This document shows positions 29,312 to 38,279 of a stretch of 64,000 bases of DNA, in pieces (within the stretch, counting starts at the first letter, position 1; each line of letters opens with the position of its first letter). Source of the stretch: Didemnitutus sp047777955 (lineage in GTDB: Bacteria; Verrucomicrobiota; Verrucomicrobiia; Opitutales; Opitutaceae); the NCBI RefSeq assembly GCF_047777955.1, contig NZ_CP180537.1, positions 3,906,001 through 3,970,000 on the forward strand, in the 5' to 3' direction. The position numbers were made by a program, and so were the translations under genes. A model generated the notes under the pieces. That model did no database searches, was not told the DNA's origin, and saw only the letters and a program-made list of their open reading frames with translations.

Positions 29312-32300
29312 GTGAACGAGAACTCCGCCTACATCTTCGACGTCGAGGAGCCCACCCAGTGGGTTTTCCGCGGCGAACCCGTGTGGATCAGCGGCTGGTT
29401 CCTCTCGAAGGTCGGCGCCGTCTTTTCTGACATCCGCGCGGTGATCGACGGCGTGCCGCACTTGGGCATCCTCGGCCTGCCGCACGAGCATGTCGAGCGC
29501 CGCCATCGCGGCTACACCGGCCTGCCGCACGCGGGCTTCCTGCTGCGCGTCAACCCGCCGAAGAGCGCGCGGGAGATCCGCCTTGAGCTGCTCGACAGCG
29601 GGCACCGCTGGGTCGAGATCTGGCGCAAGCCGATCAAGGTGAAGCAGGGCCAGAACACGATCGGACGCTTCCGCCTAGACGTCCTGCCCGATCAACTGCG
29701 TCGCCTCCTGCAGGCCCGCCGCGCCGACCCCGCCGCCGATCTCGCCCCTCTGGCCAGCCAGCTGGTGCTCGAGGCCGCCGCGGTGCCATGCGACACACTG
29801 CCCAATCCGCCGTTCTACGGCGCGCTCGAGCGACCGGAACTTGTCGGCGGCACGCAATTCGGCAAGGTCCGCGTCGAGGGATGGCTCATCCACCAGACGC
29901 AACGCATCCGACGTCTGATTGCGAGCACGCACCCGCTGGTGGAAAACGAGCTCGACTACGGCGACCGCGAGCGAAAGGAGGCCGCCGAGCTTTTCCCCGC
30001 GCATCCTTATGCGGACCGCTCACAATACTTCGGCCTGCTCGACATCGACGAGCAGGCGCCCGGCCCGGCGATCATCAAGCTCTGGGCCGAGCTCGAGGAC
30101 GGCACCCGCCATCTTGCGTTCGCGCGCCGCTTCTACCCGCGCGCCTGCCACACTTGGGAGCAGCCGCTGCCGGCGTTCAGCCGCGCTGAGTTTTTCCACG
30201 CCGCGCGCCTGCTCTGGAAGGCATGCGGCCACCATCGCATCCGCCTCGGCAAACTCGGGGCACGCGCGCGCGCGTTCGTCGCCGCCTATCGACTGTTCAA
30301 GCGGGATGCTCCCATCACGCTGCCGCCAGCGCCAGACCCCGACCCGTATCTCGCCTGGCAGCAGGCCAACCGCCTCACACCGCGCCTGTGCGAAGCTCTC
30401 GCCACCTCGGCAACCGAACTCGCCCGCGGCCCGAAAGTCGCGCTCCTGATCGACGCCCGCGGCTGCACCACTGCGCAACTGGCCTCACTCACCGCATCGC
30501 TGCGCGCGCAAATCTACCCGCACTGGGAGGCGTGGTTCGTCGCCGAGCATGCGCCAGCGCTGGCGGACGAACGCTGCAAATTTACGGCATGCACGGGCGC
30601 GAGGGATTTTCCCCGCGCCATCAATGCTGCGGCCCACCAAGCGGCCGGCGCCTGGCTCGCGCTGCTGCCCGGCCACTCGCGTCTCCCCCGACGCGCTGCT
30701 CGAGATCGCCGAGCGCGTCGCAGCTAACCCCGCGCTCGAGCTCGTCTACACGGATGAAGACCGCATGGACGAGGCCGGCACGCGCTCCTCACCCCAGTTC
30801 AAACCCGCCTGGAGCCCGGCGTTCGCGCTCTCCGGCCTGTTTCCCGGCCAGCTCAGCGCGGTGCGCCACGACCGCTTCCTCGCCCTTGGTTCCTTCCGCG
30901 AAGGCTACGAGCACGTGCCGTGGTATGACCTGCTCCTGCGCCTCGGCGACCACCTGACCGCCGCGCAGGTCGCGCACGTGCCGCTCGTCTGTCACCACGC
31001 CTGGGCTGGCGCACCGCGCGAACTCGACCTGCGTGATCCCGTTTACGAGCAGATGCGCGCCGCGCTCGACGACGCGATGCGCCGGCGTGCGCTCGACGCT
31101 GCGGCCTTCCTGCCCGAAGCTGGCTACTTGCGTCGCCAGCCGTTCCAGCAATTGCACTGGAACGAAAAACTCCTCGCCCGGAACGCCGTCACGATCGTCA
31201 TTCCCACGCGCGACAAGCTCCACCTCCTGCAGGAATGCGTGGAGCTCCTCGACGAGACCGTCGACTGGCGCTGGGCCAAGCTCATCATCGTCGACGACCA
31301 CTCGCGCGACGCCGACGCCGTGCGCTATCTTGAGCGCATTACGCAGCGCAACGACCTGCAGTGCACCGTCGTGCGCTTGCCGGATCCGCACGCGCCGTTC
31401 AACTACTCGCGCCTGGTTAACGCCGCGCTCCCGCACGTCGACACGCCGCTCGTGCTGCACCTCAACAACGACGTTAACGCGCTCGAGCGTGGCTGGCTCG
31501 AGGAGATGGTCGGCTGGTTTACGCAACCCGATGTCGGCGTCGTCGGAGCCAAGCTCGTCTTCCCGGACCGCACGCTCAATCACACCGGCATCGTCGTCGG
31601 TCCGCACGGCGGCCTCGCCGACACCCCGTTTGCCCGTGTGCCCGAGGCGGAGGTCGACATCGCCTGGCACGCCGCGGCGCGCGAGGTCTCTGCCGTCACC
31701 GGCGCGTGCCTGCTGACGCGCACCAACCTCTATCGCCAGCTCGGCGGCTTCGACGAGACTGCCTTCGGCGTCGCCTACAACGACGTCGACTACTGTCTGC
31801 GCGTCGTCGCGCAGGGCTACCGCGTGATCTACACGCCGCAGGCGAAGCTCATGCACTGGGGCAGCGCGACGCGCGGCGTGACGTTCGACGAGGCCGAGCA
31901 CGTCGCTTGGCTGCGGCGTTACCCGCTCTATCGCGACGAGTTCTTCAGCCCCTCGCTTGAGCTGAGCGGCGCGCGCGTGCGCTGCCGCGGCGCCGTGCCG
32001 CTCCGCACGAACCGCGCCGGCCGGCTCCGTCTCCTCCTCCTCACACACAACCTCAATCTCGAAGGCGCACCGCTCTTCCTGCTCGAATACGCCACGTGGA
32101 TGGTGCGCGAAGCGGGCTGCGAGATCGAGGTGCTCGCCGGCATGGACGGCCCGCTGCGCGGTGCCTACGAGCAGCTCGGCGCCCGGATCCTGATCGCCAG
32201 CGCAGCGGAACTCTACGCTTCGCCTGACGAGGAGACATTCCACGCCCGGCTGCTCGACCTGTCGCACCACGTCGACGATTGGGACCGCGTCGACCTCGTC

Positions 32301-33185
32301 GTCTGCAACACCCTCGTCAGCTTCTGGGGCGTGCTGATGGCGCGGCGCGCTGGCAAGCCGTCGCTCTTCTACATCCACGAGAGCACCTCGGTGTTCCGGT
32401 TCTTTGAACCGAAGTTCGCGCTGGCGCTGCACCCTCTCGTCCACGAGGCGCTCGGCGGTGCCACGCGCACCCTGTTCCTCTGCGAGGCGACGCGGCGCTA
32501 CTACGCCGACTCCGACCGAGGCAACTTCCGCTTGGTGCCGAGTTGGATCAAACTCGACGCCATCACTGCCTTTCGGACCCGGCACACCCGCGCCGAGCTG
32601 CGCCGCAAACATGGCTTCCGCGACGACGAGATCATCATCGCAAACATTGGCACGATCTGCGAGCGCAAGGGCCAGCACATCTTCATCCGCGCCGTCGACC
32701 ACTTCAACCACCACTACCACGGCGCCGCGCCGGTGCGCTTCGTGATGGTCGGCGCGCGCCCTGGCATCTTTCTCGACCTGCTCCATCGCGACATCGCGCG
32801 CCTCGAGCTCAAGAACCTCAGCGAGGTGCCGGAGACGCGCGAGGTCTTCGATTTCTTCGTGCTGGCGGACATGTTCGTCTGCTCGAGCTACGAGGAGTCG
32901 TTCCCGCGCGTCGTAATGGAGGCGATGGCCTTCGAGACGCCAATCGTCTCCACTGACGTGCACGGCATCGTCGACCTCATCGGCCAGCGACAGGACGGCT
33001 ACTTGGTCAAAGCCGGCGACGTCGAGGGTCTCTCGCGCATGATGCGCACCTGCTTGGCCAAGGAGCGCAGCGGCAAGTCGCTCGCGCCCGCCGCATTCTC
33101 GCGTGTGCTGCGCGAGCGCGACTCCCTCAAGGTGCTGCCGTTCCATGTCGCGCTCGCCCGCGAAGCCTGGCTGGCGCACGAGTGA
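29312..33185 (+). CDS. Giant trimodular glycosyltransferase: module A, module B, degenerate GT2, GT2, GT4 (one frame change)
   Basis: This has the same architecture as the 1321-residue protein at 12420. A GTG at 29312 begins VNENSAYIFDVEEP. Module A has VWISGWFLSKVG and LGLPHEHVERR; module B has NPPFYGALERPE, VRVEGWLIHQTQR and HLAFARRFYP. The first GT2 is degenerate: ALLIDARGCTTAQ replaces the VPAYN strand and LLPGHSRLP replaces the LLDHDDVLP metal site. One extra base lies in a C5 run at 30685-30689. The second GT2 is complete (VTIVIPTRDKLH, IIVDDHSRDAD, LHLNNDVNAL, AYNDVDYCLRV), as is the GT4 (THNLNLEGAPLF, LFYIHESTSV, NIGTICERKGQHIFIRA, CSSYEESFPRVVMEAM). The repaired length is about 1290 residues. 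Confidence 0.8.
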
Positions 33186-33204
33186 TCGCGTCGCGCCATC
33201 CCGC

Positions 33205-35650
33205 TCACGGGGAAGCGGCCACCTTCACGCACAACGCCGGCACGGCGTCGCTGGGGTCGAGTGCGAGGCCGATCCATCCACCGGCTTCGGCGGACCAAGC
33301 GTGGAATCGCACTGGTTCAGTCGAGCGGATGGCGTCCTGCCGCAGGATCTCGATGCGCCCGCCCTTGTAATAGATCGCATGCAGCACGGGCAGGGCCGGG
33401 GGATGCAGGTCGCCAATCGTCCGCGCCACGAAATCGATCGCTAGTCCGTCTTGCACTCGCAGCCAGATCTCGCCGCCGGGCGGGAGGGTCACCCCTCCGG
33501 GCCGGCCGGGCCCGCCCCGCGTGTGAACACCGCCGGTCGCGGTCCTGCGGACGGCAGCAGTGCGGCGACGTAACCGTCGTCCGCCCTCGTCGCTGGCGCA
33601 GCCCCGGGAACGAGCGCCGGTGGCGTGTCGTCGCCGTCAACGGTGTGCGTCAGGCGCGGACCGCGCCAGCCCGCCTCGACGCATCCCTCCAGGTCGTCCG
33701 GGATCGAGACGGCGAACATCATGGGGAGGCCGCCGGGGTCGATCGAGGTCGGGAACACCCGCTCGGCCTCCCCCGCCGGCAGCTCCGCATCGAACGAGCC
33801 GCGCTCCAGCAGCTGCTCGCCCGAGACTCCAAACGACTCAAACCGCAGCCGCACTGTTCCTTTTCGTGCCGCCGCGGTGCGCCGGATCACCGCCTCGAGA
33901 TGCAGGCGGTAGCTCGCCGCCCTTAGCACCAGCACGCCGGTCCCGCGCGTTGTCCCGAGAAATTTCCGCCCGTCGCTCAGCGCCCGCGCACCCAGTGTCG
34001 AGGCGAGCCACGCCGGATCGACGTTGCCACCGAACTCGCGCAGAAACGTCCGCGCCTCAAAGGGCACGGCGCCAGGCGGACGGGCTCGATACATCACCCA
34101 GACCGGCCCGAAGTGCGCACGCCGGTAGTCCCGCCGCAGTTCCGCGTCGATCGTTTCCGGCCAATGGTCGCGCGGCTGCGAAGCCACAACGAGCTCATAG
34201 ACGCCGCCTGGCCGGATCGCATCGTGCAGCCGCGCCTCCTCGTCCGGCCCGTAGCTGGTGCCCACATGCATCCACAGCGGCAGCCCACGCACCTTCGTCG
34301 TGGGCCAGACACGCTGCAGCCACTCGAGTCCCGGACCGTAGAACGTCCTGTTGCGATAGAGCGGCAGGATCCTGGCCCGCGCCTGCTGCGCCTCGTTCAT
34401 CGTCTGGGCTATCTCCGGCGGCACAAAGGTGCCCCGTAGGTAGGCAAAATCGGCATGCACCGTGCCGGCATCGACATAACTCGAACGCGGTGCCGTCGAG
34501 TAGCCGAACTGCGAGCGCTGGCCCCGCCACGCCGATTCCCACGCCGCCGCGCCAACGACGACGGCTGGCGCCACGATCAGCACGTGGAAGCCGCGCCCGC
34601 GCGCTGGGCGTCCGAATCCGACCCACCATGCCGCGAGCAGCCCCAGCCACGCCGCCATCGCCACCCACGCGATCTCGTAGTTCGTCGCCAGCAGACCTGC
34701 CCCGGCAGCCGCGACGAACGCCCCCGCCCCCACCACCCACCCACGCTCGCCAAGGCCGCGCGCATTGTGCCAGAGCACCCCGCCGATCCCAAGCGTCGTC
34801 GCCAGCCCGAGAGCGCCCAGCCACGGAATCGAGAGGGCGCCGTAGTAATCGTGGCGAATGCGCAGGTAAAACTCCGGCCGGAACACCCACTCGAAATCAC
34901 CCGCGCGGCTTGAGAACGGCAGCGCGACGACGTTGTGCCACCAGCTCGTAAAACCCGCCCCCGTCCACGCCAGTTCGAACGCCACTGGCGCGAACACCCC
35001 GGCCACGACCCAGACCGCCAGCGTGGCGAACCCGCGCCGGGCGTCAGCCTCGCCGCCCACCCAGGCGCGCAGCGTCCAGGCGGATACTCCCGCCAGCGCG
35101 ACCAGCTGGGCGTTCAGCTTGTTGATGCCCCCACGAACAACGCCGCGGCCGCAAGCAACAGCCACGGCCAGTGCCGACCCCGCAGAACCGGTGCGACCGC
35201 GGCCGCCCACACCGCCACGACGAGTGTCAGCGCGCCCAGCGCGTTGTGCCAGATGATGGTGTGCTGCACAGCCGACATCGCAGTCAGCGCCGTCGCCAAG
35301 AGGAGCGCGACCCACGTCGGCCAACGCCGCGCAAACATCAATGCCAGTCCGACGACCGAGAGCACGATGAGCACGGCCGCGCCGCCCGTCATCGCCCGGT
35401 AGGTATCGCCCCCCGCCCGCTCCGCCCAGCTGTTGAACAGAAAGGTGCCACTCTGGATCGGCGTGACAAAGTCCCGATAGGGCCGTTCCCCCGCCGCGAT
35501 GCGACCCACCCCGGCCATCACCAAGCCATAGTCGTAGAAGTCGCGCAGCCGATCGTGCTGCCGCCACCACGGCAGCAGCATCGCGAGCGCGGCCAAGGCG
35601 GCCCCGCCCGCCAGGATGAGGCGTCGAATCCAAAGCGTGCGCACGAACAT
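33205..35650 (-). CDS. Polytopic membrane glycosyltransferase of GT39/GT87 type (two frame changes)
   Basis: The N-terminus is at 35650: MFVRTLWIRRL, then hydrophobic helices and DFYDYGLVMAGVGRIAAGERPYRD in three successive motifs typical of GT-C proteins, where an acidic pair lies in the first outer loop. A missing base in a C5 run (35128-35132; G5 on the coding strand) moves the reading to the long frame ending at 33489. That frame carries further helices, LRIRHDYYGALS and a soluble region with RILPLYRNRTFYGPG. A second missing base at C4 33492-33495 leads into a C-terminal beta stretch, TLPPGGEIWLRV to the stop at 33205. The repaired length is about 815 residues. Its soluble tail differs from the NPCBM-like tails of its neighbours. 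It is divergent from 35850. Confidence 0.68.
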
Positions 35651-35849
35651 GCGCGCGACATCTCCGTCGCTTGGCCGCGCGCGCGCAAGCTTTCCGTCAC
35701 CGCGATGGCGGAGTTCGCCCGCCCGGTTGTCCTAGGTTGACGGACCGTCCGCTCGCTCGGCAATCTACCCTTCGCTCGAACATGTTCACCCGCGCCGCCG
35801 CCTTTCCCCGGTCGCTCACCTGCACCCGTGCCGCGCGCACCGACTGACC

Positions 35850-38243
35850 ATGCGCCCGTCACGTCTCGCTGCCTGGATGATTTTTCTCGCGCTCGTCAGC
35901 TGGACGCTCTGGCTGCGCTGGCCTGGCCTGGCCCACCGCGTCTGGAACGTCGACGAGGCGATCCACTCCGCCATCGCGGACCGGCTGCTCGCCGGCGGCG
36001 TCCTCTACCGCGACGCCATCGACCAGCGCACGCCGCTGTCCTACTACGCCGTGGCCGGCCTCTATGCGGTGGCTGGGCGGGGCAACATCCTCGCCTTGCA
36101 CGTCTTCACCGCATTGCTTGTCGCCGGCACGGCGTTCCTGCTCTGGCGGCTGGGCCGCGCGTGGCGTCATTCCGCGACCGGCGCCTGGGCGGCGGGCCTC
36201 TACGCCACGCTCGCCAGCTCGCTGCTCTATCGGGGCGACGCGAACGCCTTCAACACCGAGTGGCTGGTCACGCTGTTCACGACGGGCGCCGCCCTGGCCT
36301 TCGCCCGCGCGCGGGCGACGTCCGGCAACCGCGGACTGGTGGTCTGCGGCGCGCTGCTCGGCTTGGCATTTCTTTCCAAGCAACCGGCGCTGCTTGACGC
36401 CGCGGCACCGGTGCTGGCACTCGCCTACCTCGCGTGGCACCGACGCGACGAGCGCCCGTCACTGCCGGTCCGCTTCGCCGCCCTGACCGCGGGCTGGGCG
36501 ACACCCGTCGGCCTGACCGCGGTCTATTTTGCCGCGCACGGCGCACTGCGCGACGCGGTCTACTACGCCTGGAGCTACAACGTCTCGATCTACGGCCCGG
36601 AGATTTCCACCCGCGCCCGTCTGGCGAGCGCCTGGCAGCTCTGGCACATGCTGCAGGACGGTGCCCCCGCCCTCCTTGGAGCCCTGCTGGTCGCGGCGGC
36701 ACTCATTGCCTTTCGCCTCCTACAACGCACGCCGCGCGCTGACGAGGAGCGCGATCACGCTTTCCACGCCTACGTTGGGGCCTGGGCGGTGACCTCGCTC
36801 GCCGGCGCAATTTCGGGAGGACGCGGCTTCGACCACTATTTCGTGCAGACGCTGCCGGCGCTGTGCCTGCTGGCCGGCTGGATGCTCGACTGGGTGGCAC
36901 GCGTCGCCCTCGCCCCGCACGGCCGCCCCGCCCTGCGGCTGGTGGCCGCGCTCGTGCTCGCCACCACGCTGCTCACGCTCGGAACCGGCGCGCTGCAACA
37001 GCGGGGACAAACGCTCCCGCCGGACACCTCCGTGCGTCCGGCGGCCTTCATTGCACGCGCCACTCCGCCGGCAGAGACGATCTTCGTCTGGGGCTACCAA
37101 CCCGAGTTTTATCTTTTCGCCGGCCGCGCGCCGGCCTCGCGTTTCGTCTATGCCTCCTTTCTCACCGGCATGGTGCCATGGACGAACGTCGCCCTCGAGC
37201 GCGACACCAGCTACGCAATCGTGCCGGGCGCGATGGACACGCTCCTGGCGGAGCTCGACGCACGGCCTCCAACGTTCTTCGTCGATTGCAGCGCCGGCCC
37301 GAATCGCTTCTGGCAAAAATATCCGCTGGCGAAGTTCCCCGCCCTCAAAACGTTTGTCGACGCTCACTACCTCCTTGTGGATCCCGATCTCTACCGCGGC
37401 CTGGGCTACGATCTCTACCTGCTGCGCGACGACGCGCGCCGTTTCGCCGGGGCAAGACCAAGACGCGGGCCGCGCGCTCAGCTCGAGGCCCCAACCTGGT
37501 TCGGTCCGTCAACGTTCACCAGCCAAGCCTCGACCGTGACCCTCGTGGGCGCCAGTTCCAACGCTCAGCTTGCCGGCCTGCAGCTGCTCGTCGACGGACA
37601 GGTATTCGCCGGCGTTTCATTCGCCCCACTCGACGCGCTCAAGGTCACGGTGCCGGTTCGCTTCGATCCCCATGCGGGCACGCGCCACACGTTCCAAGTC
37701 CGGGCCATCGGCGCCGACGGCACAACCGTGGAGAGCCCGCAGGCAACAATTGCCGTCAATGAAGGCCGCCTCCCCGACGCGTCCGCCGCCCCGTTCGTGC
37801 TCCCGCGCCTGACAACGCCGGTCCCGCCGCTCTTCGTGCAGACCCCCTACGGCGCCAATGTCGACGAGAGCGACGGTCGGGCGATTTATTTCGCGCACGC
37901 CCCCTCCACCCTTGCGTATGCGCTCCCGGAGGGTGCGCGCGCCGTGCGGGGCGGGTTCGGTTTTCGCGACGCCGCCTTCGCACCGGACAACCGGACGCCC
38001 ACCGACGGCGCGGAGTTTCGCGTCGACCTGGTCGCCCCCAGCGGAGCGCGGCATGCGCTCTTCTCATGCCTGCTCCGGCCGACCACGATCGCTGCGGACC
38101 GTGGCGTGCACCCCCTTTTCGTGTCCTTGCCGGCCGCCGCAGCGGGCAGCCGGCTCGAGTTCGTGATCACCGCCGGACCGAACGACAACGCCGCAACCGA
38201 CTGGACGTTTTGGACCGACCTGCGGATCGAAACTTCCCGCTAG
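35850..38243 (+). CDS. Polytopic GT-C-like membrane glycosyltransferase with Ig-like and NPCBM-like C-terminal domains
   Basis: This intact protein has 797 residues. The first outer loop contains WNVDEAIHSAIADRLLAGG and IDQRTPLSYYA, the DE pair expected in PMT/GT39-type enzymes. There are about ten membrane helices, with FDHYFVQTLPALCLL late in the set. After residue ~410 the outer part includes FVWGYQPEFYLFAGR, then a beta segment (STVTLVGASSNAQLAG, VDGQVFAGVSFAPLD) that looks like an Ig-like or concanavalin-like insertion. A final domain has TDGAEFRVDLVAPSGA, TTIAADRGVH, AGPNDN and TDWTFWTDLRIE. Transfer of a polyprenyl-linked sugar outside the membrane is inferred. Two similar genes follow on the same strand. 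Confidence 0.75.
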   Translation: MRPSRLAAWMIFLALVSWTLWLRWPGLAHRVWNVDEAIHSAIADRLLAGGVLYRDAIDQRTPLSYYAVAGLYAVAGRGNILALHVFTALLVAGTAFLLWRLGRAWRHSATGAWAAGLYATLASSLLYRGDANAFNTEWLVTLFTTGAALAFARARATSGNRGLVVCGALLGLAFLSKQPALLDAAAPVLALAYLAWHRRDERPSLPVRFAALTAGWATPVGLTAVYFAAHGALRDAVYYAWSYNVSIYGPEISTRARLASAWQLWHMLQDGAPALLGALLVAAALIAFRLLQRTPRADEERDHAFHAYVGAWAVTSLAGAISGGRGFDHYFVQTLPALCLLAGWMLDWVARVALAPHGRPALRLVAALVLATTLLTLGTGALQQRGQTLPPDTSVRPAAFIARATPPAETIFVWGYQPEFYLFAGRAPASRFVYASFLTGMVPWTNVALERDTSYAIVPGAMDTLLAELDARPPTFFVDCSAGPNRFWQKYPLAKFPALKTFVDAHYLLVDPDLYRGLGYDLYLLRDDARRFAGARPRRGPRAQLEAPTWFGPSTFTSQASTVTLVGASSNAQLAGLQLLVDGQVFAGVSFAPLDALKVTVPVRFDPHAGTRHTFQVRAIGADGTTVESPQATIAVNEGRLPDASAAPFVLPRLTTPVPPLFVQTPYGANVDESDGRAIYFAHAPSTLAYALPEGARAVRGGFGFRDAAFAPDNRTPTDGAEFRVDLVAPSGARHALFSCLLRPTTIAADRGVHPLFVSLPAAAAGSRLEFVITAGPNDNAATDWTFWTDLRIETSR

Positions 38244-38279
38244 ACGCCATCGGCCCGGCGCGGCATCCCTGTTGGCTCG

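Noticed and set aside
30789..33179. A 796-codon minus-strand open frame
   Set aside because: Same shadow effect opposite the second GT2 and the GT4 domain of the 29312 gene; no recognisable motif.
35737..35766. A TTGACG ... CAATCT pair with 18-base spacing in the divergent region before 35850
   Set aside because: The -10 part is a poor match and the promoter consensus of this organism is unknown. A second TTGACG at 58115 has no acceptable -10 partner.
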